From CAZBQG01 sp964493945 (lineage in GTDB: Bacteria > Pseudomonadota > Alphaproteobacteria > Rhodospirillales > UBA2165): a DNA stretch of 35,460 nucleotides. How positions within the stretch are numbered: the first letter of the stretch is position 1; the number at the start of each line of letters is the position of its first letter. The position numbers and the translations under genes are program-made. Positions 15,103 to 23,391 of this stretch are shown here, one piece after another. Location: the NCBI GenBank assembly GCA_964493945.1, contig CAZBQG010000008.1:1-35460 (forward strand). Reading direction: 5' to 3'. The notes under the pieces are model-generated. The model was not told where the DNA came from and did no database searches. It was given only the letters and a program-made list of their open reading frames with translations.

Positions 15103-16034
15103 TGGTTGCCCAAAAGGCGGAAAAAGACGGCCAACCGGATAAGTCAGAGGAAAATCTCTGGCTCGAAAAGAATAATGACGCCCTGCCGTTCAAACCAATC
15201 GATGCGCGCCGCCGCCCGGCCCGGGGAAGCGGGCGCGCCGTGAAATTTCTCTTAGGCTTTCTGGTCGTGGCTGCCGTTGGTGCCGCCTGGGCTGTGTGGG
15301 GCGGAGAAATGTTCGGCACCAAATCCCAGCCCGTACCCCTGATCAAGGCCGAGGCCGGACCCATCAAAACCCGGCCGGAACGGCCGGGCGGGCTGCTGGT
15401 GCCCAACCGGGACAAGCTGATCTATGAAAGATTGGAACGCAAACCACCCAAATCCACCACCGAGACCTTATTGCCGAGGCCGGAAGTCCCCCTGCCGCCC
15501 AGCCAAAAACCAGACCAGCCCCTGGCGCCCCAACCCAGGCTGGCCGGGAAGGACTCCGGGGCGTCCGATTTGCCCCTGGTGGTTCATGCCAAGCGGCGAT
15601 CCGCGCCACCCGCCGTGCCAGAGCTGCCATCTCCAAAAATAAATGAGCCCAAAAAAACCGAGCTTCCTCTATCCAAGCCAGCCTCACCCGAGCCCGTAAT
15701 CGCGGCGATCACGCCGCCACCGGCAAGGCTGCCACCTAATAAACCTGCCCCCGCTACCTCCAAGGTGACCCTGCCGCCCAACGGATTTCTCATCCAGATC
15801 GCCGCCGTGCGTTCGGAAGATGCGGCGCGTAAGGAATGGCGCCGCCTGAAGGCCAAACATGCCGGTGTGCTGGGCGGCCTGAAGCTGGTTCTGGTGCGCG
15901 CCGATCTGGGCGCCAAGGGAATCTATTACCGCTTGCGGGCAGGATCTTTTGTCGACCGGGAAGCGGCCAAATCCACCTGTGATTCTCTGGCGAAACTTAA
16001 GATCGGATGCCTGATCATCCGGCCGGGTAGATGA
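15102..16034 (+). CDS. SPOR-domain inner-membrane protein
   Basis: 310 residues from the ATG overlapping the argS stop. A cytoplasmic N-terminus of about 45 residues is followed by one membrane helix (about 48-68, KFLLGFLVVAAVGAAWAVWG). A long proline- and lysine-rich periplasmic linker runs from about 85 to 220. The C-terminal SPOR domain is at about 225-310 (GFLIQIAAVRSEDAARKEW, then YYRLRAGSFVDREAAKSTC, ending LIIRPGR). SPOR domains bind glycan strands stripped of peptide stems at division septa, so a septal, FtsN- or DedD-like role is inferred. Two cysteines in the domain could pair. It lies just before nagZ, also a peptidoglycan gene. Confidence 0.88.
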   Translation: MVAQKAEKDGQPDKSEENLWLEKNNDALPFKPIDARRRPARGSGRAVKFLLGFLVVAAVGAAWAVWGGEMFGTKSQPVPLIKAEAGPIKTRPERPGGLLVPNRDKLIYERLERKPPKSTTETLLPRPEVPLPPSQKPDQPLAPQPRLAGKDSGASDLPLVVHAKRRSAPPAVPELPSPKINEPKKTELPLSKPASPEPVIAAITPPPARLPPNKPAPATSKVTLPPNGFLIQIAAVRSEDAARKEWRRLKAKHAGVLGGLKLVLVRADLGAKGIYYRLRAGSFVDREAAKSTCDSLAKLKIGCLIIRPGR

Positions 16035-17062
16035 TGGCTGCCATGCCGCCACGGGCCATGATCCTGGGCTGCGCCGGGGAGGTTTTAAGCCGGGAAGAAA
16101 GTGACTTCATGGCCGAAGCCGACCCGCTTGGCTTTATTCTTTTCTCGCGCAATTGCGCCTCGCCCGGGCAGGTTGGTCAGCTTAGCGCCCAATTGGGCGC
16201 CGCCGTTGGGCGCGATGATGCGCCGATCCTGATTGATCAGGAAGGCGGACGGGTCCAGCGCCTGGGCCCGCCCCATTGGCGGGCGGCACCGCCGGCCGGG
16301 CTTATCGCCAGGCTGGCCCGGCAGGATTTGGAGGCGGGGCTGCAAGCGGCCCGTCTCAACGCCCGGCTGATCGCCGGGGAATTGGTTGGTTTGGGCATCA
16401 GCGTCAATTGCGCGCCGGTCCTGGATATTCCCACCCCCGGGGCTGATCCGATTATCGGCGACCGGGCGGCGGGCTGGGATGGGCCATCGGCGGCGGCGCT
16501 GGGCCGGGCGGCCTGCGAGGGCTTTCTGGCCGGCGGAATTCTGCCCGTCATCAAACATATCCCCGGTCATGGCCGGGGCGCGGTGGATTCCCACAAAACC
16601 CTGCCCAGGACAGCGGCGTCATTTGAGGAATTGAAGGAAAGCGATTTCGCGCCGTTCCGCGACTTGGCCGACATGCCTTGGGCAATGACCGCCCATATGG
16701 CCTATGAGGCCATCGACGAGGAGCGTCCGGCCACCCAATCGGCGCTCGTAATCAGTGAAATTATCCGGGGGCATATGGGCTTTGAAGGCGTCCTGATCAG
16801 CGATGACCTTTCCATGGGGGCGCTCAGCGGATCCTTGGGCGAGCGTGCCCGCATGTCGCTGGAGGCGGGCTGTGATCTGGTACTCCATTGCAACGGCGAA
16901 ATGGAGGAAATGCGCGAAGTCGCAGAGCAAACGCCCATATTGAGTGAAACGGCATTGGCCAGACTGAGCGCCGGGGCAGCCCGGCCCGGCCCGGTTCAGC
17001 CGCTGGAAGATGGTGCCCTGAAGCACTTGGATGGGCTGTTGGCGGAGGCCCGCGCCGCATGA
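16031..17062 (+). CDS. nagZ: Beta-N-acetylhexosaminidase
   Basis: 343 residues, glycoside hydrolase family 3. In the cytoplasm it removes N-acetylglucosamine from recycled anhydro-muropeptides. The family signatures are present: ILIDQEGGRVQRL, KHIPGHGRGAVDSH (the Lys-His site and the catalytic Asp-His pair) and LISDDLSMGAL (nucleophile Asp). The start ATG lies in ATGATGG over the end of the SPOR gene; the second ATG at 16034 is equally possible. NagZ products can induce beta-lactamases in some bacteria, but no ampR or ampC is visible here. Confidence 0.95.
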   Translation: MMAAMPPRAMILGCAGEVLSREESDFMAEADPLGFILFSRNCASPGQVGQLSAQLGAAVGRDDAPILIDQEGGRVQRLGPPHWRAAPPAGLIARLARQDLEAGLQAARLNARLIAGELVGLGISVNCAPVLDIPTPGADPIIGDRAAGWDGPSAAALGRAACEGFLAGGILPVIKHIPGHGRGAVDSHKTLPRTAASFEELKESDFAPFRDLADMPWAMTAHMAYEAIDEERPATQSALVISEIIRGHMGFEGVLISDDLSMGALSGSLGERARMSLEAGCDLVLHCNGEMEEMREVAEQTPILSETALARLSAGAARPGPVQPLEDGALKHLDGLLAEARAA

Positions 17063-17754
17063 ATGCGGAAAATATCGCTTACACGGCCTCGGTTTGGGTT
17101 CTGCCCATATTGCTGGCCATTACGCTGCACGAAGCGGCCCATGGCTGGGTTGCCTGGCGGTTAGGTGACGACACCGCCTACCGTATGGGGCGGGTTACCT
17201 TCAATCCCTTTCGCCATATCGATCCCTTCGGCACCATCATCTTGCCGGCCATGCTGTTGCTGGCGTCCGGCGGGCGCGTCATGTTCGGCGCGGCCAAGCC
17301 CGTGCCGGTCAATTTCAACCAGCTCCGCAAGCCTAGGCGCGACGTGATCCTGGTGGCCGCCGCCGGACCCTTCGCCAATTTGCTGATCGGTCTGGTATCC
17401 GCCGCCGGCCTGCAAGGTCTTTCCCTGCTGTCGGGCGATTTCAGGCAATGGGTGGCGGTCAATCTGGTCAATATGATCTGGCTCAACTGCCTTCTATGCA
17501 TCTTCAACCTTATTCCCCTGCCGCCCCTGGATGGGGGACGCATTGCCGTTGGTTTGCTTCCAGGCCGGCTAGCCAGGGGTTTGGCGAGCTTGGAAAGATC
17601 GGGCATTTTCATTATTCTGGGAGTCATCTTCGTGCTGCCCTGGCTGGGCCGTGAATTAGGTGTTGATCTGAATGTGTTCCATTGGTTGATTGGCATGCCA
17701 GCCCAATTTCTCATGGGGCTTATGGGGCAATTGGTTGGGATTGATCTGGGCTGA
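17059..17754 (+). CDS. Site-2 protease family (M50) membrane metalloprotease
   Basis: 231 residues, mostly hydrophobic. The zinc-binding motif is ITLHEAAHGWVAWRLGD (HEAAH, about residues 24-28). The second metal region is NLIPLPPLDGGR (Asp of LDGGR). There are about five to six membrane segments, including VWVLPILLAIT near the start and FIILGVIFVLPWL near the end. This compact branch without a PDZ domain is common next to scpA in many bacteria, but its substrate is not established to my knowledge. It overlaps nagZ by ATGA, and its TGA overlaps the scpA ATG. Confidence 0.9.
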   Translation: MNAENIAYTASVWVLPILLAITLHEAAHGWVAWRLGDDTAYRMGRVTFNPFRHIDPFGTIILPAMLLLASGGRVMFGAAKPVPVNFNQLRKPRRDVILVAAAGPFANLLIGLVSAAGLQGLSLLSGDFRQWVAVNLVNMIWLNCLLCIFNLIPLPPLDGGRIAVGLLPGRLARGLASLERSGIFIILGVIFVLPWLGRELGVDLNVFHWLIGMPAQFLMGLMGQLVGIDLG

Positions 17755-18548
17755 TGGTGGATACAAGCAAGGATTTTGACGAGCAGGACGCCCCGCCCAC
17801 CGAGGGGGAACTGGTTCTCGATGTGGGCGGTTTTGAAGGTCCCATCGATCTGTTGCTGACCCTTGCGCGCCAGCAAAAAGTCGATCTGGTGCGCATATCC
17901 ATCCTTGATCTGGCCGATCAGTATCTGGAATGGGTGGCCCAGGTGCGACGCACCAATCTGGAACTGGCCGCCAATTATCTGGTCATGGCGGCCTGGCTTG
18001 CTTATTTGAAGTCGCGCCTATTGCTGCCCGCCGAGGAGAGCGAGGAAGAGCCCAGTGGCGAAGAGCTGGCACAGGCACTGGCTTTTCAACTTAGGCGTCT
18101 TGAGGCCATGCAAGAAGCGGGCACCCAGCTTGTGGCCAGGGCCCGCCTGGGGCAGGATTTTTTCAAGAAGGGCTCGCGCGAACGTTTCGCCAGCAACACC
18201 ACAAACATATATGAATTGAGCCTTTACGACCTTCTGAAGGCCTATGGCGATCAGGTGCGCAAAAGCGATGCACGCACGTTGCGCATCGAACCATCGGACC
18301 TTTATTCGCCGGACGATGCCTTGCATCATTTGACTGGTTTTCTGAGCCGCATGCCCGATTGGACCAGTCTTCTCCAGTTTCTGCCGGATGGGGTTGCCTC
18401 TGAACTCTTCGGCCGTTCGGCCCTGGCCTCGACCCTGGTTGCCGCCCTGCAACTGACCAAGGAGGGTAAAGTCAACATCCGTCAATCCACAGCCAACGGA
18501 CCAATTTATATGCGCGCCGCATCCGGCGCCCCGGAGCAGGAAAAATGA
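17754..18548 (+). CDS. scpA: Segregation and condensation protein A
   Basis: 264 residues. ScpA is the kleisin that bridges the two SMC heads and works with ScpB in chromosome condensation. The N-terminal signature is clear: FEGPIDLLLTLARQQKVDL, then ISILDLADQYL and NYLVMAAWLAYLKSRLLLP. An acidic stretch follows (EESEEEPSGEE), and the C-terminal winged helix is at about 210-260. It overlaps both neighbours by 1-4 bases. No smc gene is in the window. Confidence 0.95.
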   Translation: MVDTSKDFDEQDAPPTEGELVLDVGGFEGPIDLLLTLARQQKVDLVRISILDLADQYLEWVAQVRRTNLELAANYLVMAAWLAYLKSRLLLPAEESEEEPSGEELAQALAFQLRRLEAMQEAGTQLVARARLGQDFFKKGSRERFASNTTNIYELSLYDLLKAYGDQVRKSDARTLRIEPSDLYSPDDALHHLTGFLSRMPDWTSLLQFLPDGVASELFGRSALASTLVAALQLTKEGKVNIRQSTANGPIYMRAASGAPEQEK

Positions 18549-19255
18549 ACCAATCCGATTCCCAGAATTTGCGGCTGTTGGAGGCGGTTCTTTTCGCCAG
18601 TCCAGACCCCGTCAGCGAGGCCGTGCTCAGCGATAGGCTGCCCGATGGCACCGACCTGGAGGCCTTGCTGGGCGAACTCAGCGCCGCTTATGCCGAACGC
18701 GGGGTCAATCTGATCAAGCGGGGCAATGGGTGGGCTTTCAGGACCGCGCCCGATCTGGGCGGTCTTTTGACCACGGAGCGGATTGTCACCCGCAAGCTGA
18801 CCCGCGCCGCGGTCGAGACCATGGCGGTCATCGCCTATCATCAGCCGGTGACCAGGGCCGAGATCGAGGATATCCGGGGTGTCAGTCTGTCTAAGGGCAC
18901 ATTGGATGGTCTATTCGAAGCGAGCTGGATACGCCCCAAGGGAAGGCGCCGCACACCCGGGCGTCCGGTGACCTGGGGTACGACGGAAGGTTTTTTAGAT
19001 CATTTCGGGCTGGAAAGCCTGGATGATCTGCCGGGTATGGAAGAGCTCAAGGCTGCCGGTCTTTTGGATAAACGCCCGGTGCTCCATGCCTTCTCCGAAC
19101 AGGGCAATCTGGAACTGGTCAACGAGGGTGACGATGATGGTGATGAGGTGGAAGGTGAATTGCCCGATCCCCTGGATCCCGATGACGGCGCCGGGCCAGA
19201 TGAGGAAGGGAAGCCCGATGAGAATGACCAGCCAGTGACGGCGAATGAGGAATAG
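18545..19255 (+). CDS. scpB: Segregation and condensation protein B
   Basis: 236 residues. ScpB dimers bind ScpA in the SMC complex. Two winged-helix domains are visible: about 8-80 (LRLLEAVLFASPDPVS) and about 95-165 (MAVIAYHQPVTRAEIEDIRGV, split here as MAVIAYHQPVT and RAEIEDIRGV). The GRPVTWGTTEGFLDHFGL block typical of the family ends the fold. The last 45 residues are very acidic and probably disordered. It overlaps scpA by ATGA and ends the tight overlap chain; the next gene starts 11 bases later. Confidence 0.95.
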   Translation: MNQSDSQNLRLLEAVLFASPDPVSEAVLSDRLPDGTDLEALLGELSAAYAERGVNLIKRGNGWAFRTAPDLGGLLTTERIVTRKLTRAAVETMAVIAYHQPVTRAEIEDIRGVSLSKGTLDGLFEASWIRPKGRRRTPGRPVTWGTTEGFLDHFGLESLDDLPGMEELKAAGLLDKRPVLHAFSEQGNLELVNEGDDDGDEVEGELPDPLDPDDGAGPDEEGKPDENDQPVTANEE

Positions 19256-19266
19256 GTGATAGCATT

Positions 19267-20436
19267 TTGCGGTACGATTTTTTTGTCACCGTTTGGGGTT
19301 CGGCCTTCGTTGACAAATTTCTGCGTTATTCACTGGCCAGCCAGCTAAGCCAGGAAAATATTNNNNNNNNNNCTCTGGCCAAAGAGGCCGGTATCACCTA
19401 TTGGGTTTACACCGACCGTGTCTCCGAGGCGCAATTGGCCGAAGCCGGAAAATTGCTTGGCGGGCATGTGGATTTCCGTCTGGTTTTTTTCGAGGACCTG
19501 CCCTATGGCGGCGGACGGCTGTCGGACGCCATGGATAATTCGGACCCGGCGGTGATTAAACATAATGTGCAGCGGGTGACGGCCATTCATCTGATGGCCG
19601 AGGCCGCCCGCCACGAAGACACTGCCGTTCTTTTGCTGGATTCGGATTTTATATTCTCCAATGGTTCCCTGATGGAAGTGCATCGCCAAAGAATGGCCGG
19701 TGCCAGGTCTTTTGCAGCCATGTTCATGCGCCTCTCCCAGGAAGGTGCGGCGCCGGAACTCGATGAGGCATTCAAAGAGGCGGGTGGAAAGGGGCTGGAC
19801 GGGCCGGGGCTGGTCCGGATCGGGCTCAGCCACGCCCATCCCATCACGTGGGGTTTCTCATTTGATGGGGACCAATTCTCCGCCTATCCCACGCAGATCA
19901 ATTGGGCGGTAAAAGAGTCCGGTTTTGTCGCCCATTGCTTTTTCCCCCACCCCCTGATGGTGACCCCCGGCGGCGCCCCTTATTTCAGCACCATGGATTA
20001 TGAAGTGCTTTTGCGTTCCGCCGAAGACGAGGCGATCCACCTGGCCAGAAGTTCGGACGATTTTCTGGTCTGCAAGATGACCCATGATGCCTATCTGGAA
20101 GGCGAGCTTCGCACCGGAGAGCGTACCGTCGAACGCCTGGCCCGCTTCGCCATCGACAACACCAATCTGCGCCACCGGCTGTTCATGGCCCAGCCCATCC
20201 GTTTTTCCGCCGGCGGGGCGGAAGAAGCCTGGGCCGAGGCGGAGCGCCAATCCACCAATTTCGTCGAAGCGGTCTACAAAGGTGTCGAGTTGCTTTTGGC
20301 CAGTATCACGCCCGGTGATGCCAAATCCCTGGTCTATGTGAAATCATTCCTTGGCCCCATCGAGGATTACCTCTCCCCCCAGCAGCATGCGCGCATGAAG
20401 GGCTGGATACCGCCTTCCAAACCGCCGCCCGGCTAG
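19267..20436 (+). CDS. Glycosyltransferase-like protein, interrupted by an assembly gap
   Basis: About 389 residues as drawn, with a 10-N gap at 19363-19372 after SQENI. The frame is open on both sides of the gap, but its true length is unknown. The start is uncertain: TTG at 19267 behind AGGTG is the best candidate and gives RYDFFVTVWGSAFVDKF. An N-terminal alpha/beta part and the motif LLLDSDFIFSNGSL (D125-S-D127 as drawn) look like the metal-binding DxD of a GT-A fold. The rest resembles a family of uncharacterised proteins with a conserved STMDYE block and a helical C-terminus. Donor and acceptor are unknown. It lies between scpB and tatA, where I do not expect a sugar gene; it may be related in function to the glycosyltransferases at 30225-35460. 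Confidence 0.6.
   Translation: MRYDFFVTVWGSAFVDKFLRYSLASQLSQENIXXXXLAKEAGITYWVYTDRVSEAQLAEAGKLLGGHVDFRLVFFEDLPYGGGRLSDAMDNSDPAVIKHNVQRVTAIHLMAEAARHEDTAVLLLDSDFIFSNGSLMEVHRQRMAGARSFAAMFMRLSQEGAAPELDEAFKEAGGKGLDGPGLVRIGLSHAHPITWGFSFDGDQFSAYPTQINWAVKESGFVAHCFFPHPLMVTPGGAPYFSTMDYEVLLRSAEDEAIHLARSSDDFLVCKMTHDAYLEGELRTGERTVERLARFAIDNTNLRHRLFMAQPIRFSAGGAEEAWAEAERQSTNFVEAVYKGVELLLASITPGDAKSLVYVKSFLGPIEDYLSPQQHARMKGWIPPSKPPPG
19363..19372. other. Assembly gap (10 N)
   Basis: Ten Ns inside the glycosyltransferase-like gene. A fixed-size run such as this usually marks a scaffold join of unknown true length, so the reading frame across it is not assured. Confidence 0.98.
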
Positions 20437-20441
20437 GAAAT

Positions 20442-20470
20442 TTGCCCTGGGGCGCCTGTTCTGTCATTAT
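20442..20470 (+). promoter_or_regulatory. Candidate tatABC promoter
   Basis: TTGCCC (20442-20447) and CATTAT (20465-20470) are separated by 17 bases, each matching the sigma-70 consensus at 4 of 6 positions. It lies about 40 bases before the tatA ATG, in the only non-coding space before the tat genes. Confidence 0.35.
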
Positions 20471-20509
20471 AGGGGCCGGATAAGGCTTTCTTCGCAAGGA
20501 GTTAAATTC

Positions 20510-20740
20510 ATGGGCATAGGTCCCTGGCAGATCGTTCTCATCTTGCTGATCGTTGTGATTATTTTTGGCGCCGGAAAGTTGCCCCGGGTGATGGGTGATG
20601 TTGCCAAAGGCATCAAGAACTTCAAATCTGGCATGAAAGATGAAATGGCCGAGGGCGCGGATAAAAAGACGCCACCGCTGGCTGACAGCTCTGTTCAAGC
20701 CGCGTCCGCCGAAGATAAAGAAGAGCAGAGGAAAAGCTGA
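20510..20740 (+). CDS. tatA: Sec-independent protein translocase subunit TatA
   Basis: 76 residues. TatA polymerises to let folded twin-arginine proteins cross the inner membrane. It has one N-terminal membrane helix (about 5-21, PWQIVLILLIVVIIFGAGKLP), the FGAGKLP hinge, then an amphipathic helix (GDVAKGIKNFKSGM) and a short charged tail. The ribosome site AAGGAG lies about 8 bases before the ATG. It heads the order tatA-tatB-tatC. Confidence 0.96.
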   Translation: MGIGPWQIVLILLIVVIIFGAGKLPRVMGDVAKGIKNFKSGMKDEMAEGADKKTPPLADSSVQAASAEDKEEQRKS

Positions 20741-20798
20741 CCCGCACCCATAGCGGGCGGTATTTTCCGGCCTGGCAACCTGAATACGCATAGCCATC

Positions 20799-21218
20799 AT
20801 GTTCGACATTGGCTGGTCCGAGATAGCAATCATCGTCGTTGTGGGCATCATCATTATTGGCCCCAAGGATTTGCCGCGCGTGCTTCGGGTGATGGGTCAG
20901 ATGGTGGGAAAGGCCAAGGCTCTCACCCGTGAATTCCGTGGCCATGTGGACGACATCATCCGTGAAAGCGAACTGGACGAGGTCAAGCGCCAGATCGATA
21001 ATGCTGGTGAAACCGGCATGCAGGGCATGATCGAAAATACCATCGATCCTGACCGGGAATTCAGGGATGCGGTGGATTTGAGCGGCGATGAGCTCAATGA
21101 CCCCCTGGGTCTGGAAGAAGACCGCCAAAAAGAGGTTCAGGCGGAACAAGACGATTTCGATGCCGAGACCGATTGGGGCGGCTCATCCGCCAAAACCCTG
21201 GATAAGAGCCAATCGTGA
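20799..21218 (+). CDS. tatB: Sec-independent protein translocase subunit TatB
   Basis: 139 residues. TatB forms the signal-peptide receptor with TatC. It starts MFDIGWSEIAIIVVVGIIII, then GPKDLPRVLRVMG, the TatB-type helix and hinge, followed by an amphipathic helix (ALTREFRGHVDDIIRESEL) and a long acidic tail. It is longer than TatA, as expected. The ribosome site is weak. Its TGA overlaps the GTG of tatC (GTGA). Confidence 0.95.
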   Translation: MFDIGWSEIAIIVVVGIIIIGPKDLPRVLRVMGQMVGKAKALTREFRGHVDDIIRESELDEVKRQIDNAGETGMQGMIENTIDPDREFRDAVDLSGDELNDPLGLEEDRQKEVQAEQDDFDAETDWGGSSAKTLDKSQS

Positions 21219-22039
21219 GCGACAGTGGTGCTGAAAACTCTATGCCGCTACTCGAGCATTTGATCGAGTTGCGCAATCGGCTGATGTATTCGGTTGCCGC
21301 AATTCTGGTCACCTTTATCGTCTGTTATTTCTTCGCCGCCGATATCTATTCCTTCCTGGTTCAGCCCCTGGCCGATATTTTGAGCGAGCGGGGCGGCAAC
21401 CGCCGGCTCATTTATACGGCGCTCCATGAAGCCTTCTTCACTTATATAAAGGTATCCTTTTTTGCGGCCCTTTTCCTATCCTTTCCCTTCGTTGCCGCAC
21501 AATTTTGGCGCTTCGTGACGCCCGGCCTTTACGGCAATGAAAAGCGCGCCCTGCTGCCTTATCTCGTTCTCACGCCGGCCCTGTTCTTTCTGGGCGGCGC
21601 GCTGGTTTATTATTTTATTTTCCCCTTGGCTTGGCAATTTTTCCTAAGTTTTGAGAGCCCGCCAGTGGCCGGCGGCCTGCCCATTCAATTGGAAGCCAAG
21701 GTCAACGAATACCTGTCCCTGGTCATGCGCTTGATTTTCGCCTTTGGCATCAGTTTCCAATTGCCCATCCTGCTGACCCTTATGGCCCGGGCCGGGCTGA
21801 CCACGGCGGCGGGGCTGGCGGCCAAGCGCAAATATGCCCTGGTTATGGTGTTCATCGCGGCAGCGGTCCTGACGCCGCCTGACGTGATCAGCCAGGTGGG
21901 ACTGGCCCTGCCGATTATCGCGCTCTATGAGATATCCATCCTGGCCGTACGTTGGGCCGAACGCAAACGGGCCCGCGTCGCCGAGGAAGAAGATGTGGAA
22001 GAGGAAGACGACGAGGAAACAGATTTCAATCTGGTCTGA
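21215..22039 (+). CDS. tatC: Sec-independent protein translocase subunit TatC
   Basis: 274 residues, six predicted membrane helices. TatC recognises the twin-arginine signal. Family signatures are MPLLEHLIELRNRL at the N-terminus, FRFVTPGLY-like WRFVTPGLYGNEKR, and the periplasmic and membrane segments up to LYEISILAVRW. Start GTG overlaps tatB. The C-terminal tail of about 25 residues is strikingly acidic (EEEDVEEEDDEETD) and should face the cytoplasm. serS follows after 74 bases. Confidence 0.96.
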   Translation: MSDSGAENSMPLLEHLIELRNRLMYSVAAILVTFIVCYFFAADIYSFLVQPLADILSERGGNRRLIYTALHEAFFTYIKVSFFAALFLSFPFVAAQFWRFVTPGLYGNEKRALLPYLVLTPALFFLGGALVYYFIFPLAWQFFLSFESPPVAGGLPIQLEAKVNEYLSLVMRLIFAFGISFQLPILLTLMARAGLTTAAGLAAKRKYALVMVFIAAAVLTPPDVISQVGLALPIIALYEISILAVRWAERKRARVAEEEDVEEEDDEETDFNLV

Positions 22040-22113
22040 GCCTCCGCTTGCCCGGCACCCCGGCCCTGCCTATAAGAAGCGGGCTGATTGAAGCCAATTG
22101 CCCGGAAAATTTT

Positions 22114-23391
22114 ATGTTCGATATTCGATGGATCAGGGAAGAGCCTGAGGAATTTGACAAAGGCCTCGCGCGCCGTGGGCTGGAGCCGGCTGCCGCAGGT
22201 CTGATCGAGCTCGACCGCGAACGCCGCGCCGCTCAGACCCGGGCCCAGGAATTGCAGACCAGGCGCAACGAGCTTTCCAAGGAGATCGGCAAGGCCAAGG
22301 CCGAAGGCTCGGACGCATCCCAGGCCATTGAGGAAGTGTCGCGCTCAAAAGACGAGCAGGCCCAGATCGAGGAAACGGCCCGCCAATATTCGGAAAGGCT
22401 GGACGAAGCATTGTCCGCCCTGCCCAATCTGGTGGCCGATGATGTGCCCCAAGGCAATGACGAAAGTGACAATGAGGAAATCCGCCAATGGGGCACGCCT
22501 CCTGCTTTCGATTTTGAGGCGAAACAACATTTCGATCTTGGCGAGGCACTGGGCCTGATGGATTTCGAGGTGGCGGCCAAGATTTCAGGCTCGCGCTTTG
22601 TTGTGCTCAAGGGGGCGCTGGCCCGGCTGGAACGGGCCCTGGCCGCTTTCATGCTGGATATCCACACAAATGAGTTCGGTATGACGGAAATGGCACCGCC
22701 TGTTCTGGTGCGCGACGAGGCGGCCTTCGGTACCGGCCAATTGCCCAAATTCTCGGAAGATCTATTCCGCACCCATGATGGACGCTGGATGATCCCGACG
22801 GCGGAAGTCCCCCTGACCAATCTGGTGGCCGGCGAAATTCTGGACGAGGCCGCATTGCCGCTGCGTTATGTCGCCCATACCCTTTGCTTCCGGGCCGAGG
22901 CGGGGGCGGCAGGCAAGGATACGAGGGGCATGATCCGCCAGCACCAGTTCAACAAGGTGGAAATGGTGGCCATCACCCATCCCGGCCAATCAGAAGAAGA
23001 GCACGAAGCCATGACCGGGCGGGCCGAGGAAATACTCAAGCGTCTTGAACTGCCCTTCCGGACGGTCCGGCTGTGCACGGGTGATCTGGGTTTTTCCGCC
23101 CGCAAGACTTACGACATCGAGGTGTGGCTGCCGGGCCAGGACCGCTACCGGGAGATTTCAAGCTGCTCCAATTGCGGAGACTTCCAGGCCAGGCGCATGA
23201 AAGCCAGGTTCCGGCCCAAGGAAAGCAAGGGGACCCGCTTCGTTCATACCCTCAACGGATCGGGCCTGGCCGTTGGCCGGACTTTGGTGGCTATCCTTGA
23301 AAATGGCCAACAGGCCGACGGCACCATCGCCTTGCCGGGGGCCCTTCACTCTTATATGGGCGGTATGGAATTGATCGAGGCCAATGGCTAA
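22114..23391 (+). CDS. serS: Seryl-tRNA synthetase
   Basis: Class II synthetase charging tRNA-Ser (and tRNA-Sec where present), 425 residues. The start at 22114 gives the standard MFDIRWIREEPEEFD; the frame is open to 21952, but that part overlaps tatC. An N-terminal coiled-coil arm is at about 30-100. Class II motif 2 is seen in LCFRAEAGAAGKDTRGMIRQ (FRxE), and motif 3 in the GSGLAVGRTLVAILEN block. The stop lies inside the first codons of surE (ATGGCTAA overlap). Confidence 0.97.
   Translation: MFDIRWIREEPEEFDKGLARRGLEPAAAGLIELDRERRAAQTRAQELQTRRNELSKEIGKAKAEGSDASQAIEEVSRSKDEQAQIEETARQYSERLDEALSALPNLVADDVPQGNDESDNEEIRQWGTPPAFDFEAKQHFDLGEALGLMDFEVAAKISGSRFVVLKGALARLERALAAFMLDIHTNEFGMTEMAPPVLVRDEAAFGTGQLPKFSEDLFRTHDGRWMIPTAEVPLTNLVAGEILDEAALPLRYVAHTLCFRAEAGAAGKDTRGMIRQHQFNKVEMVAITHPGQSEEEHEAMTGRAEEILKRLELPFRTVRLCTGDLGFSARKTYDIEVWLPGQDRYREISSCSNCGDFQARRMKARFRPKESKGTRFVHTLNGSGLAVGRTLVAILENGQQADGTIALPGALHSYMGGMELIEANG

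Noticed and set aside
21952..22113. A longer N-terminus for serS
   Set aside because: It overlaps the tatC end, is Arg/Gly-rich, and SerRS proteins begin at MFDIR as at 22114.
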